Assembly: GCF_008373755.1 (NCBI RefSeq)
Contig: NZ_VUJV01000003.1
Location: forward strand, 558,001-622,000
DNA from: Nocardioides humilatus
GTDB lineage: Bacteria > Actinomycetota > Actinomycetes > Propionibacteriales > Nocardioidaceae
DNA length: 64,000 bases
Reading direction: 5' to 3'
The notes under the pieces are model-generated. The model was not told the DNA's origin and searched no databases. It was given only the letters and a program-made list of their open reading frames with translations. Positions 25,469 through 36,245 of this stretch are shown piece after piece. Made by a program: the position numbers and the translations under genes. Position 1 is the stretch's first letter. Every line of letters starts with the position of its first letter.

Positions 25469-25478
25469 ACTGATCAGT
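25469..25478. promoter_or_regulatory. ACTGATCAGT palindrome at the mfd stop
   Basis: A perfect ten-base palindrome that contains the mfd stop codon and lies 22 bases before the lipoprotein start. It resembles the CTGAC/GTCAG arms at 3546. A regulator site is possible but not shown. Confidence 0.25.
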
Positions 25479-28400
25479 CATTCGGGTCGATCACCGCATC
25501 GATGACGACGCGCGCCCATTCAAGCAGGGCGACCCCCTCGATCGGATGACCGGTCGCACCCGGCGTCCCCGGACGCGGGACGAGGATCGTCTCGAGCTGC
25601 GTCTTGATGATCGACTTGGGATACATCCGCTGGAGCCGCACCTGCTTGGAGTCCGGGAGGACGGTCGGCGCGAAGCGGACGAACTTGCCCTGGATCGTGA
25701 TCTCCTTCAGCCCCGCCTGCCGCGCGCGGGCGCGGAAGCGCGCCACGAGCATGAGGGCGACGACGGGCATGGGCGGTTCGCCGTACCGGTCGACGAGCTC
25801 CTCGTTGATCTCGTCGACGTCGGCGTCGGACCGGACCTCGGCCAGGCGCTTGTACATCTCCAGCCGCAGCCGCTCGCTCGGGATGTAGTCGTGCGGCAGG
25901 TGGGCGTCGACCGGCAACTCGATGCGCACCTCGTCGAGCACCTCAGGAGCGTCGTCGCGGAAGTCGCGGACGGCCTCGCCGACCAAGCGGACGTAGAGGT
26001 CGAAGCCGACGTCGGCGATGTGGCCCGACTGCTCGCCGCCGAGCAGGTTTCCGGCGCCGCGGATCTCGAGGTCCTTCATCGCGATCGCCATGCCGCCACC
26101 GAGGTCGCTGTGCTGCGCGAGGGTCGCGAGCCGCTCGTGGGCGGTCTCGGTCAGCGGCTTCTCGGTCGGGTAGAGGAAGTAGGCATAGGCGCGCTCACGG
26201 CTGCGGCCGACCCGGCCGCGCAGCTGGTGCAGCTGGCTGAGGCCGAGGGTGTCGGCCCGCTCGATGATCATCGTGTTGGCGTTGGACACGTCGAGCCCGG
26301 ACTCCACGATGGTCGTGCAGACCAGCACGTCGAAGCGCTTCTCCCAGAAGTCGAGCATCACCTGCTCGAGCTGGTGCTCCCCCATCTGTCCGTGGGCCGT
26401 CGCGACCCGGGCCTCGGGCACCAGCTCGCGGATCTTGGCCGCGGCCTTCTCGATCGACTGCACCCGGTTGTGGATGTAGAAGACCTGGCCGTCGCGCAAC
26501 AGCTCACGACGTACGGCGGCGACGACCTGTCGGTCCTCGTAGCCACCCACGTAGGTGAGGACCGGGTGCCGCTCCTCCGGCGGGGTGGTGATCGTCGACA
26601 TCTCACGGATGCCGGTGATCGCCATCTCGAGCGTCCGCGGGATCGGCGTGGCGCTCATGCTGAGCACGTCGACGCTCGTGCGGAGCCGCTTCATCTGCTC
26701 CTTGTGCTCAACGCCGAACCGCTGCTCCTCGTCAACGATGATCAGGCCGAGATCCTTGAAGCGGGTGTCGGGACTGAGCAGCCGGTGGGTGCCGACCACG
26801 ACGTCGACGGTGCCGTCGGCGAGGCCGGCGAGCACCTCGGCGGCCTCCTTGTCGGTCTGGAAGCGGCTCAGCCCCTTGAGGAGGACCGGGAAGCCGCTCA
26901 TCCGCTCGGAGAACGTGCTGAGGTGCTGGGTGACCAGCAGCGTCGTCGGCACGAGCACCGCGACCTGCTTGCCGTCCTGCACCGCCTTGAACGCCGCGCG
27001 CACCGCGATCTCGGTCTTCCCGTAGCCGACATCGCCACAGATCAGCCGGTCCATCGGGACCGTCCGCTCCATGTCGGCCTTGACCTCGTCGACGGTGCTC
27101 AGCTGGTCGGGGGTCTCGTGGAACGGGAAGGCGTCCTCGAGCTCGCGCTGCCACGGGCTGTCGGGCCCGAACGCGTGCCCCTTCGTCGCCTGGCGCGCGG
27201 CGTAGAGCTTGATCAGCTCCGCGGCGATCTCGCGGACCGCCTTGCGAGCGCGGTTCTTGCGCTTGGTCCAGTCACCGCCACCGAGCCGGTCGAGGCTGGG
27301 CTGCTCGCCTCCGACGTAGCGGGTCACCTGGTCCAGCGCATCGGCCGGCACCATGAGCTGGTCAGGCGGAGCGCCGCGCTTGGAGGCGCCGTACTCGAGG
27401 ATCAGGTATTCACGGGTGACGCCCTTGATCTCCCGCTGCCGCATCTCGCGGAAGCGGCCGACGCCGTGCTGCTCGTGGACGACGTAGTCGCCGGGCTTGA
27501 GCTCGAGCGGGTCGATCTGGCGCTTGCGCCGCGTCGGCATCGCGCGCATGTCTCGCGTCGACGCCTTCTGGCCGACGATGTCCTCGCCGGTGAGGACGAC
27601 GAGGCCGGTCGCGTCATCGACGAGACCGTGGGCGAGGTTGCCGCAGGTGACGGTGACGACGGCGGGGTCGAGATGGGTGCCCGCCGGCAGGTCGTCGACG
27701 AGCCGGGCCGGTACGTCGCGCTCGCCGAGCGCCTCGACCATGCGCTGCGCCGGGCCGTGTCCGGCGTGGAGGACGACGACGGTCCGGCCGGCGGCCCGCC
27801 ACTGGGCGATCTCCGTGAACGCCTTCTCGACGTCGCCGCGGTAGGGCTCGGCGGCGCGCGCCCGGATCAGGCCGGCACCCTCGCCGCCCTCGCCGCCCTC
27901 CTCGTCGATGCCGAAGGGCGAGTAGGTCCACCAGGACTGGGTCCGGCCGAGGGCGTGCTGCCGCACGTCGGCCAGTTCCCTGTACGACGCCGCCTGCAGG
28001 TCGATCGGCGCCTGACCACCGCCCGCCGCCGCTGCCCAGGAGGCGCCGAGGAACTCCTCACTCGTCGCGACGAGGTCGTGGGCCCGGGCCCGGGCACGCT
28101 CGGGGTCGAGCACCAGGACCTGGCTGCCCTCGGGCATCAGGTCGACCAGCAGCTCGAGCTCGTCGACGAGCACGGGGATCAGCGCCTCCATGCCCTCCAC
28201 GGCGATGCCCTCGGCGAGCTTGTCGGTGATCTCGCGGAGCTCGGGGTGCTGGCGGCCCAGGTCGGCCGCCCGGCCACGCACCTCGTCGGTGAGCAGCAGC
28301 TCGCGGCACGGCGGAGCCCAGAGCCGCGGCTGCGACGCGATGGTGCGCTGGTCGGCGACCGCGAAGGAGCGGATTTCCTCGACGTCGTCGCCCCAGAACT

Positions 28401-29004
28401 CCACCCGCAGCGGATGCTCCTCGGTGGGCGGGAAGACGTCGACGATGCCGCCGCGCACGGCGAATTCACCGCGGCGCTCGACCAGGTCGACCCGCGAGTA
28501 GGCCGCACCGACCAGTCCGGCCACCACGTCGTCGAGGTCGGCGGACTCCCCCGCCGCGATCTCGACAGGGGCCAGGTCGCCGAGACCCTTCACCTGGGGC
28601 TGCAGCAACGAGCGGACCGGGGCGACGACCACCGACAGCGGCCCGGTGCCCGGGTCCGTGCCGGGGTGGCACAGCCGACGGAGCACCGCGAGCCGGCGAC
28701 CGACGGTGTCGCTGCGCGGGCTGAGCCGCTCGTGCGGCAGCGTCTCCCAGCTCGGGTAGTAGGCGACCGTCTCGGGGTCGAGCAGGTCGCCGAGCTCGAC
28801 GACGAGCTGCTCGGCCTCGCGGGTCGTGGCGGTGACGGCGAGGACCGGCCGACCCGCCCGGGCGAGGCCCGCGACGAGGAACGGCCGGAGTGGCTCGGGG
28901 CCGGTCAGCTCGTGGGCGGGCAACCGCCCGTCAGCCGCGTCGGCGAGCGCGGTCGCGAGAGCCGGATCGGTGAGGACGAGATCAGCGAGTCCGGCGAGTG
29001 TCAC
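25474..29004 (-). CDS. mfd: transcription-repair coupling factor
   Basis: A 1176-residue Mfd, the expected length. It displaces RNA polymerase stalled at DNA damage and recruits UvrA. Visible parts: the UvrB-homology N-terminus ([18 protein letters not shown]), the RNA-polymerase-interaction region before residue 600, helicase motif I GDVGYGKT at 657-664, motif II DEEQ at 758-761, and the C-terminal TRCF domain. GTG 29004 ([10 protein letters not shown]) is chosen from family N-termini; the frame runs open to 29421. TAGCCT lies eight bases before it and no ribosome site is present. First gene of the mfd-lipoprotein-mazG group. Confidence 0.96.
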   Translation of the reverse strand: MTLAGLADLVLTDPALATALADAADGRLPAHELTGPEPLRPFLVAGLARAGRPVLAVTATTREAEQLVVELGDLLDPETVAYYPSWETLPHERLSPRSDTVGRRLAVLRRLCHPGTDPGTGPLSVVVAPVRSLLQPQVKGLGDLAPVEIAAGESADLDDVVAGLVGAAYSRVDLVERRGEFAVRGGIVDVFPPTEEHPLRVEFWGDDVEEIRSFAVADQRTIASQPRLWAPPCRELLLTDEVRGRAADLGRQHPELREITDKLAEGIAVEGMEALIPVLVDELELLVDLMPEGSQVLVLDPERARARAHDLVATSEEFLGASWAAAAGGGQAPIDLQAASYRELADVRQHALGRTQSWWTYSPFGIDEEGGEGGEGAGLIRARAAEPYRGDVEKAFTEIAQWRAAGRTVVVLHAGHGPAQRMVEALGERDVPARLVDDLPAGTHLDPAVVTVTCGNLAHGLVDDATGLVVLTGEDIVGQKASTRDMRAMPTRRKRQIDPLELKPGDYVVHEQHGVGRFREMRQREIKGVTREYLILEYGASKRGAPPDQLMVPADALDQVTRYVGGEQPSLDRLGGGDWTKRKNRARKAVREIAAELIKLYAARQATKGHAFGPDSPWQRELEDAFPFHETPDQLSTVDEVKADMERTVPMDRLICGDVGYGKTEIAVRAAFKAVQDGKQVAVLVPTTLLVTQHLSTFSERMSGFPVLLKGLSRFQTDKEAAEVLAGLADGTVDVVVGTHRLLSPDTRFKDLGLIIVDEEQRFGVEHKEQMKRLRTSVDVLSMSATPIPRTLEMAITGIREMSTITTPPEERHPVLTYVGGYEDRQVVAAVRRELLRDGQVFYIHNRVQSIEKAAAKIRELVPEARVATAHGQMGEHQLEQVMLDFWEKRFDVLVCTTIVESGLDVSNANTMIIERADTLGLSQLHQLRGRVGRSRERAYAYFLYPTEKPLTETAHERLATLAQHSDLGGGMAIAMKDLEIRGAGNLLGGEQSGHIADVGFDLYVRLVGEAVRDFRDDAPEVLDEVRIELPVDAHLPHDYIPSERLRLEMYKRLAEVRSDADVDEINEELVDRYGEPPMPVVALMLVARFRARARQAGLKEITIQGKFVRFAPTVLPDSKQVRLQRMYPKSIIKTQLETILVPRPGTPGATGHPIEGVALLEWARVVIDAVIDPND

Positions 29005-29012
29005 GTGGGGAG

Positions 29013-29018
29013 AGGCTA
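29013..29018 (-). promoter_or_regulatory. candidate -10 hexamer of mfd
   Basis: TAGCCT on the minus strand, eight bases before the GTG start. Confidence 0.4.
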
Positions 29019-29075
29019 CCGGGCCCCACGGAGCAAACCTTTGGCGATACGCCTGCCCTGACGCGTCGGCTGTCA

Positions 29076-29081
29076 TAGCGT
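29076..29081 (+). promoter_or_regulatory. candidate -10 hexamer of the ASH-repeat gene
   Basis: TAGCGT, seven bases before the ATG at 29089, with no ribosome site between; a leaderless transcript is likely. Confidence 0.4.
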
Positions 29082-29088
29082 CGGGCCC

Positions 29089-32000
29089 ATGCGTGCACGC
29101 CCCGGCTCCACGACCGCTCGCCTGGTCGCCCTCCTGCTCGTCGTCTCTGGTGCCAGTGCCCTCGCTGCAGCGCCAGCGTCGGCCACCGTCGATGTGCAGC
29201 TGTCGACCGCGGCGATGAGCTTCGGCCCGGTCACGCCGGGTCCGACGCCGGAGACCCAGACGGTCACCGTCTACAACACGGGGACCGAGAACCTCGTGGT
29301 GGGGTCGCCCGCGATCGTCGGAGCCGACAAGGGCACCTTCTGGCCGAGCGAGACGTGCGGAGGCGGAAGCGCCGGCTCGATCACACTGGCACTCGACGAG
29401 AGCTGCACGATCGATGTCCACTTCGCCACCGGAAGCCTCGGCTCACGGTCGGCGACCATGAAGATCCCCACGACCGCGGGCACGCAGAGCGTGACGCTGT
29501 CCGGTAGCACCCTGACGTCGGCCATCGACCTCGCAGGGTCGGGCGCGTTCGACCCGACCGCCGTCGGCTCCACGGCGACGCGGCAGATCACCGTCAACAG
29601 CACCGGCGACCTTCCGCTCGACACCAACGAGGCGACGATCTCCGGGGCCAACGCCAGCCAGTTCGCGATCATCCAGGACGACTGCGCTCTCGCCGGTCAG
29701 GTCCCGTCCGGGGACTCCTGCGCTATCACCGTGCGCTTCCGGCCGACGAGCACCGGCTCGAAGACGGCCACCCTGAGCGTCGCGAGCGACGCGGGCGCGC
29801 CGGCGACGGTCGCCCTTTCCGCCTCGACCAGCGCGCCGACGTTGTCGATCGCGCCGGCGACCCTGAGCTACGGCAGCACCTTGATCGGCTCGTCGGCCAG
29901 CCTCGGCGTCACCGTCTCCAACACGGGAATCGGCCAGATTCCCTGGACGAGCGCGACCCTCAGCGGCACCAACGCCGACCAGTTCGAGATCAACGACAGC
30001 TGTGCGCTGGTCGAGCTCATCGGCACCTCGACCTGCACTGTGCGGGTGACGTTCCGCCCCACCGGTGCGCCCGGCGCGCGATCGGCCCTCCTCACCCTCA
30101 AGGCCTCGGGCCAGTCCGACAGGACCGTCCCGTTGAGCGGTACGGCGGCTGCCGCCGCCCCGGTCCCCACGATGTCCGCAGCGTCGATCCCGTTCGGTGA
30201 CCAACCGATCCTGACCTCGAGCGCACCGTTCTCGGTCACCATCACCAACACGGGCAACGCACCGCTCGTCCTCACGATGAACGCCTTCGTGATCACGGGA
30301 GCCAACGCCAACAACTTCACCGTCGACTACGGCTGCGCCTCGACCCTTGCCCCCTCGGAGCAGTGCACCCTCCGTGTCATGTTCCGTCCCGATGTGACCG
30401 GCTCTCGGGCGGCCAACCTGGCCATCAACAGCAACGGCACCACCAGGGCAGTGCCGCTCAGCGGAAACGGCACGACAGCTCCCGCAGGACTCACCTTCAG
30501 CCCCAACGTCCGCCACCAGTTCCCGCCGACGGTGGTGGGCGCCAACTCGGCGACGATGACGCAGACCGTGACCAACCCCGGACCGGCGTCGCTCACCGTG
30601 ATCGCCCCCGTCATCATCGGTCCTTCGGCCAGCCAGTTCGCGATCCAGGGCACCACCTGCAACGGGGCGGTGCTCGCCGCGACCCAGCAGTGCACCGTCA
30701 CCTTCCGGTTCAGCCCGACGGCGATGGGCCTGAAGGCGGCCATCCTCGAGATCTCGACGTCCGCCGGGCAGCAGGCGATCGGAATGACCGGCATCGCGAC
30801 CGGCGGCGTGACGACCACCTCGGCGTCGACGCTCGACTACGGGACCCACCTGGTCGGCGCGACGAGCGCCAGCCAGATCGTGACGGTGACCAATACCGGC
30901 AGCGGACCGATGACGCTCGGCGCCCCGGCGGTCACCGGCACCGACGCAGGTGACTACGCCATCGTCGGCGGAAGCTGTGCGGCTGCCGTCGCCGTTGCCG
31001 TCAACGGCACCTGCGACCTGTTCCTGCGCTTCACGCCGTCCGCGCGCGGGACTCGCACCGCCACGCTCCAGCTCCCCGGATCGGCCGCGACCAAGACCGT
31101 CGCCCTCACGGGCAATGGCGTGCGGTCCGCTGTCAGCGTCGACGACAGTTCGCTGGCGTTCGGCACGCAGCCGGTCGGCGTGACCTCCGCGCCTCTCACG
31201 ACCACCGTGACCAACACCGGTGACGCCGGCCTCTCGATCGACACAACGACCCTCACCGGCACCAACGCCGGCGACTTCGTCGTCGCCAACGACGCCTGCT
31301 CCGACTCCGAGCTCGCGCCCGGAGGCAGCTGCCTGATCACCGTGCGGATGGCCCCGACGGCTACGGGACCCAGGTCCGCGACGCTGACCCTGTCGACCGA
31401 CGCCGGGCCGCCCATGGAGATCACCCTGGCCGGCACGGCCACCGAGGCGACCGCGTCGGTCAACCCGCCGTTCCGCGACTTCGGGTTCGTTGCCGTCGGT
31501 CACCCGACCAGCCCGACCACGGTCACCATCTCCAACACGAGCTCCGGACCTCTCGAGCTCGGCACGCCGACCTTCGGGGGCGGTGACCCGAACAGCTTCG
31601 ACCTGATGAGCAGCACGTGCAACGGCGCCACCCTGGCGCCGGGCGGAGGCTCCTGCACGATCCGGGTGCGCTTCAACCCCGCGGGGGGCACCATCCAGTC
31701 CGCGACCGTGAGCCTGGCGCACAACGGCACCGGCTCCCCGGCCGTGGTCTCCCTCACCGGTGTGGGCCTCGCGCCGATCGCCATGGCTTCCGTCGAAGCG
31801 GTCGCGTTCGGCGAGGTGCGTGTCGGCACCACGAGCGGTCCCGAGACCGTCACGATCTCCAACGTCGGCACCGCCGACCTCGAGGTGGGCGCGACGAACA
31901 TCACCGGGGCCAACCAGGCCGACTACACGATCACCGACGACCAGTGCGAGGCGCAGGATGTCGCACCTGGCGAGTCCTGCGACATCACCGTCACCTTCTC

Positions 32001-33255
32001 CCCGAGTGCCCGCGGGGCGCGCCCGGCCGGCCTGTCCGTCGCGCACAACGCGGTGGGTGGGTCCGTGGTGGTCTCCCTGGGCGGCACCGGCATCTTCCCA
32101 GTGCCGCAGATCTCGGACGACGACGTCGACTTCGGCACCGTGGACCGCAACACCTCCAGCAGTACGACGACGCTGGAGCTGTCGAACGTCGGCAACACCG
32201 GCCTCGTCGTCGGTGACGTCACGCTGACCGGACCCGACGCGAGCCAGTTCGTGATCGGCACCCAAGACTGCGCCCACACCACGGTCGCACCGGCGAGCTC
32301 GTGCGACGTCGACGTGCGCTTCTCCCCGAGCACCCTCGGGGACAAGAACGCCGTGCTCTCGATCGCGACCGACGCTGGAGATCCCACGACGGTCACCCTG
32401 TCCGGAACCAGCGTGCCCAAGTCCGACCTGAAGATCCGCGGCTTCGGCACGCTCTACACCGGAAAGAACCACCTGGTCACGCGCACCGTGGAGTCCAGCG
32501 GTGACCTGATGAAGTACAAGGTCGGGGTCGTCAACGAGGACTCCCAGCCCGCTTCCTTCAAGTTCCGGTTGACCCCGTCCGGCGCGGCAGCCACCGCCCA
32601 GATGTTCGTCACGACCGGCGGCACGGAGCTGCTCACCACCGACGGTTCCGGCTACTTCGTGACCCCGACGATCCTGCCGGGCAAGACGATGAACTTCGAG
32701 CTGCGGGTCACTCCGACGGTGCCCGGCCAGGTCATCGCGGGCGTCGATGTCGCGCTGCTCTCGGCCGACGACGACGTCATCGAGTCGATCGCGACCGAGA
32801 CCAACACGATGGCGCCGGTCAACGGCACGACCGGCTTCGAGCTGTTCGCCGGGCAGGGCTCGCAGAAGCTGATCGGCGGACCGGTCAGCGGTCAGACCGT
32901 CACCGGGCCGGCGCTCAACGTGGACAAGTCAGCCCTGTTCAAGGTGCGGCTGAAGAACAACAGTGCAGCGCCCCAGCAGATCGGGCTCCGACTCACCGAC
33001 CTGGACGGTTGCACCGGTTCATTCACGGTCTCCGCGAAGGCCGGGACGGCCGTGGTCACCACCGAGGTCCTCGCCGGCACGTTCCTCACCGCCCCCCTCA
33101 ACCCGGGCAAGTACAAGGACGTGAAGATCACGATCAAGCGGGTCGCGGGCGGCTGCGCGAAGAAGCTGTTGCAGGTCGAGTCCCTCAACGGCAGCACGGT
33201 GGTCCGCTCGTCGTTCCTGCTCGCCAACGCCTCCTACGACCCGGTTCTCGACTGA
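29089..33255 (+). CDS. secreted protein with ten ASH (choice-of-anchor D) repeats and a novel C-terminal domain
   Basis: A 1388-residue exported protein. Signal peptide to about residue 32 (APASA). Residues ~33-1111 form ten repeats of about 108 residues, each with DFGxxxVG, VTxxNTGxxxL, a Cys near the middle, CxxxVRFxPxxxG and xxLxGxG: the immunoglobulin-like ASH/choice-of-anchor D fold with a disulfide. Residues 1112-1388 are a different domain, starting SDLKIRGFGTLYTG, that recurs at the end of the protein encoded at 60833-62890. No sortase or membrane anchor is seen. Probably a long extracellular stalk presenting the C-terminal domain; binding target unknown. Confidence 0.88.
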   Translation: MRARPGSTTARLVALLLVVSGASALAAAPASATVDVQLSTAAMSFGPVTPGPTPETQTVTVYNTGTENLVVGSPAIVGADKGTFWPSETCGGGSAGSITLALDESCTIDVHFATGSLGSRSATMKIPTTAGTQSVTLSGSTLTSAIDLAGSGAFDPTAVGSTATRQITVNSTGDLPLDTNEATISGANASQFAIIQDDCALAGQVPSGDSCAITVRFRPTSTGSKTATLSVASDAGAPATVALSASTSAPTLSIAPATLSYGSTLIGSSASLGVTVSNTGIGQIPWTSATLSGTNADQFEINDSCALVELIGTSTCTVRVTFRPTGAPGARSALLTLKASGQSDRTVPLSGTAAAAAPVPTMSAASIPFGDQPILTSSAPFSVTITNTGNAPLVLTMNAFVITGANANNFTVDYGCASTLAPSEQCTLRVMFRPDVTGSRAANLAINSNGTTRAVPLSGNGTTAPAGLTFSPNVRHQFPPTVVGANSATMTQTVTNPGPASLTVIAPVIIGPSASQFAIQGTTCNGAVLAATQQCTVTFRFSPTAMGLKAAILEISTSAGQQAIGMTGIATGGVTTTSASTLDYGTHLVGATSASQIVTVTNTGSGPMTLGAPAVTGTDAGDYAIVGGSCAAAVAVAVNGTCDLFLRFTPSARGTRTATLQLPGSAATKTVALTGNGVRSAVSVDDSSLAFGTQPVGVTSAPLTTTVTNTGDAGLSIDTTTLTGTNAGDFVVANDACSDSELAPGGSCLITVRMAPTATGPRSATLTLSTDAGPPMEITLAGTATEATASVNPPFRDFGFVAVGHPTSPTTVTISNTSSGPLELGTPTFGGGDPNSFDLMSSTCNGATLAPGGGSCTIRVRFNPAGGTIQSATVSLAHNGTGSPAVVSLTGVGLAPIAMASVEAVAFGEVRVGTTSGPETVTISNVGTADLEVGATNITGANQADYTITDDQCEAQDVAPGESCDITVTFSPSARGARPAGLSVAHNAVGGSVVVSLGGTGIFPVPQISDDDVDFGTVDRNTSSSTTTLELSNVGNTGLVVGDVTLTGPDASQFVIGTQDCAHTTVAPASSCDVDVRFSPSTLGDKNAVLSIATDAGDPTTVTLSGTSVPKSDLKIRGFGTLYTGKNHLVTRTVESSGDLMKYKVGVVNEDSQPASFKFRLTPSGAAATAQMFVTTGGTELLTTDGSGYFVTPTILPGKTMNFELRVTPTVPGQVIAGVDVALLSADDDVIESIATETNTMAPVNGTTGFELFAGQGSQKLIGGPVSGQTVTGPALNVDKSALFKVRLKNNSAAPQQIGLRLTDLDGCTGSFTVSAKAGTAVVTTEVLAGTFLTAPLNPGKYKDVKITIKRVAGGCAKKLLQVESLNGSTVVRSSFLLANASYDPVLD

Positions 33256-33313
33256 CAGGATCGGATTCCTCCAGACCCTCCCGCCCAGGGGCTCCGTGCG
33301 CTTAGGGTGCGAA

Positions 33314-33331
33314 GGCCGGCCACCGCCGGCC
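33314..33331 (+). terminator. hairpin downstream of the ASH-repeat gene
   Basis: GGCCGGC-CACC-GCCGGCC, a perfect seven-base stem about 60 bases after the stop and 35 before the M36 gene. There is no U-tract. It probably ends the ASH transcript; nothing else stands out in the 110-base gap. Confidence 0.45.
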
Positions 33332-33365
33332 CCGCAAAGCTGTACTGGACCCTTGTGGAGGGACG

Positions 33366-36242
33366 ATGAAATCGTCGGCATTACGACCCCGGAGCCGGAA
33401 GAGCTGGCTCGCTGCCTGGGCGGTGACCGCGATCGCGGTCGCCGGCGTGGCAGTACCCGGCGCTTCGGAAGGAGCGGCCCCAGCGGCCCCCGCTCCGACA
33501 AAGCAGTCCGCGCGTTCGGGGGGACCTGAGCGGCTCGGCAACTACGACGTCCGCCAGATCTCGGGCGACCGGCTCGCGCGAGCCGACCGACGCCAGGTCC
33601 GCACCAACGGCAAGGCCGTGGCGCGCCTCAGCGCCGACCTCGGCGCCGGCGCCTCCATCGACATCGACCCGCTGACCGGCACCCCTGCCGAGGTCGCCGC
33701 CCGGGCTCCCCTCACCGGACCGAGCAGCCGTTCGGCCAGCTCCATCGCCCTGCGTTACGTGAGCGACCACCTCGCCGCCTTCGGTCTCGATCGTGCCGAT
33801 CTCCGCACCTTCGTGAAGGTTCGTGAATACCGGGACCTCCACCGCATCACCCACGTCTACTTCGCCCAGCAGGTCGGCGGGACCCGCGTCTTCGGCAACG
33901 GCCTGCGCGCCCACGTCGACAAGGCGGGTCGCCTGATCGCGGTCCAGGGCGCTCCGGTCGCCCGGCTCGGCATGCTCGCCGGTCGCGCACCCTCGGCCAC
34001 GATCGGCCGCAGCACGGCGATCAAGAAGGCGGTCGCCGACGCGCGTCTCGCCCGCCCGGACCTGCGTCCGGGTTCCAGCGCCGAGCGGGTCTGGTTCCTG
34101 ACCCCCGGCGGTCTCCGCGCGGCCTGGCTGACCTACACGCAGCCCGGCTCCACGGCGGCGTACGTCCACGTCATCGACGGACGCACCGGCGTCACCCTCT
34201 TCCGGCGCTCGACCATGGCGTTCGAGGGCTCGGGTGACGCGTTCGTCCACGAGAACTACCCCGGCGCCTCGGGCACCGACTCGGGTGGCGAGATCCACCA
34301 CGTCAACCTGATCAAGCTCGGCTTCCAGCTCCGCAAGGCCAACTTCCCCAAGGGCAAGTACGCCACGGTGTGGGCCGACCTCAACGACGACAACGTGCGT
34401 CAGCCCAACGAGACCAGCCAGGTCCCCGGCTCGCGTCGTGAGGCTCGCCAGCTGATGCTCCAGCCGTTCAAGACGGCCCAGGGCGAGCTCAGCTGCACCC
34501 AGCGCTACGTCTGCACGTGGGACCCGAGCAAGGCGCGGTCCTGGAAGACCAATATGGCCCAGGACGCGATCCAGGGTCTCTACCTCATCAGCAAGTTCGC
34601 GAAGTGGCTGACGAAGGAGCCGTTCGGCTTCGACCGCAGCAGCGGCAACTTCACCCGCAAGGACGGCGACCCGGTCGACCTCAACGGCCTCGACGGTGCC
34701 AACACGGACAACGGCTTCCCCGACGGTGACCACGTCAACAACGCCAACTTCAACACTCCGCCCGACGGCACCAAGCCGACGATGCAGATGTACCTCAACT
34801 ACGCGCCCTACCTCGCGGCCAGCTCGAGCGACGACTTCCTGACGCTCGGCCACGAGTTCACCCACGGCGTGTCCAACCGGCTGGTGGTCGACTCCGACAA
34901 CTTCTCGACCCTCAACAGCTACCAGGGCAACGGCATGGGCGAGGGGTGGAGCGACTTCTACGCCTTCGACTACCTGCTCACCAAGGGGTTCACCACCGAC
35001 ACGTCGGCGCCCGGTGAGCTGACGCTCGACCTCTACCTCGCCAAGAACCACGCGGGCATCACCCGCAGCGAGGCGATCGACTGCGGCGTCGGCGAGGCCG
35101 CCCCCAACTGCGTGCAGTACGAGGGCGGCGACGGTGGCTACACCTTCGACGACGTGGGCGACGGCCAGATCGGCAACGAGGTCCACGACGTCGGTGAGGT
35201 GTGGGGGCAGACCCTGTTCGACATCCGCACCGATCTCGGCCACGAGGTGACGATGGCCATCGTCACCGAGGGCATGCGCCTCTCGGCCGACGACCCGTCG
35301 CTCCTCGACATGCGCGACGCGATCCTGCGAGCCGACAAGGTGATCTACGGCGGCGTCCACGCCGACGCCCTGTGGGCGCACTTCGCCGAGCGCGGCATGG
35401 GCTTCTACGCCGGGTCGGCGGGCGGCGCGGACAACGCACCGGTGGCCGACTTCAACACCCCGCCGCCCGCCGGCGGACTGAAGGGTCGGATCGGCGGCAC
35501 CATCACCGACGGCGACAACAACCCGATCGAGGGTGCGGTCGTCGAGATCGCCGGTCACAGCGAGCTCTCGGCCGTGACCGACGCCGCCGGTGTCTACAAG
35601 ATCAGCCAGGTGCCGCCCGGCACGTGGCCCAAGGTCGTGGCCTCGGCCGAGGGATTCGAGCCCGCGTCGGACGCGGTGACGGTCGTCGAGCACGAGAAGG
35701 CGATCTTCAACGCGTCGCTGCGGCGTGACTGGGCCTCGGCGAGCGGTGGGGCGAGCATCGCCAGCTTCACCGGACCGGACTACACGCCCGCGTGCGGCCC
35801 GGAGTTCGCGATCGACCTCTCCCAGGGCACCGGTTGGGGCAGCACGACCTTCGACGACGACGGCACGCCGGGCACCGACCCGGATCTCGTCATCCCGAAG
35901 GAGATCGTGATCGAGCTGCCGGAGACGATCACCCTCACCTCGTTGGCGGTCGACCCGTCCAACACGTGTGGTGACCCGGGCAGCTCGTCGACGGCCGGCT
36001 ACGAGATCTACGCCGCCGCGACGCCGGCCGGTCCGTGGGGCTCCCCGGTCGCCGAGGGCGAGTTCACGGTCGATGACCGTGGCCTTCTGGTCGACCTGCC
36101 GCTCGACACCCCGGTCGACAACGTCGGCGCGATCAAGTACGTCATGCTCTCGCCGCAGGTGCCCGACTGGAGCGGCTGCCCGTTCGACTACGGCGGCTGC
36201 ACCTACATGGACACCTCGGAGGTCGCCGCCTACGACGACTGA
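33366..36242 (+). CDS. secreted M36 (fungalysin-type) metallopeptidase with CNA_B-like and C-terminal beta domains
   Basis: A 958-residue exported zinc protease; ATG 33366 follows GGAGGGA. Signal peptide to about residue 37, FTP-type propeptide (HVYFAQQVGGTRVFGNGL), then the M36 domain with HEFTHG (His496, Glu497, His500) and EGWSD with Glu526 as third zinc ligand. From about residue 705 a carboxypeptidase-regulatory/CNA_B-like unit (GRIGGTITDGDNNPIEGAVV) follows, then a C-terminal ~150-residue beta domain resembling a discoidin-type module. It would degrade protein outside the cell. A serpin gene faces it three bases away. Confidence 0.93.
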   Translation: MKSSALRPRSRKSWLAAWAVTAIAVAGVAVPGASEGAAPAAPAPTKQSARSGGPERLGNYDVRQISGDRLARADRRQVRTNGKAVARLSADLGAGASIDIDPLTGTPAEVAARAPLTGPSSRSASSIALRYVSDHLAAFGLDRADLRTFVKVREYRDLHRITHVYFAQQVGGTRVFGNGLRAHVDKAGRLIAVQGAPVARLGMLAGRAPSATIGRSTAIKKAVADARLARPDLRPGSSAERVWFLTPGGLRAAWLTYTQPGSTAAYVHVIDGRTGVTLFRRSTMAFEGSGDAFVHENYPGASGTDSGGEIHHVNLIKLGFQLRKANFPKGKYATVWADLNDDNVRQPNETSQVPGSRREARQLMLQPFKTAQGELSCTQRYVCTWDPSKARSWKTNMAQDAIQGLYLISKFAKWLTKEPFGFDRSSGNFTRKDGDPVDLNGLDGANTDNGFPDGDHVNNANFNTPPDGTKPTMQMYLNYAPYLAASSSDDFLTLGHEFTHGVSNRLVVDSDNFSTLNSYQGNGMGEGWSDFYAFDYLLTKGFTTDTSAPGELTLDLYLAKNHAGITRSEAIDCGVGEAAPNCVQYEGGDGGYTFDDVGDGQIGNEVHDVGEVWGQTLFDIRTDLGHEVTMAIVTEGMRLSADDPSLLDMRDAILRADKVIYGGVHADALWAHFAERGMGFYAGSAGGADNAPVADFNTPPPAGGLKGRIGGTITDGDNNPIEGAVVEIAGHSELSAVTDAAGVYKISQVPPGTWPKVVASAEGFEPASDAVTVVEHEKAIFNASLRRDWASASGGASIASFTGPDYTPACGPEFAIDLSQGTGWGSTTFDDDGTPGTDPDLVIPKEIVIELPETITLTSLAVDPSNTCGDPGSSSTAGYEIYAAATPAGPWGSPVAEGEFTVDDRGLLVDLPLDTPVDNVGAIKYVMLSPQVPDWSGCPFDYGGCTYMDTSEVAAYDD

Positions 36243-36245
36243 CGC

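Noticed and set aside
25546-29061. Plus-strand open frame of 1171 codons opposite mfd
   Set aside because: It is the antisense of a certain gene, rich in Asp/Leu/Val/Arg as expected from reading high-GC codons backwards, and matches no family.
29443-32472. Minus-strand open frame of 1009 codons opposite the ASH-repeat gene
   Set aside because: Low-complexity Gly/Arg/Asp composition with no domain; the plus strand encodes ten regular repeats.
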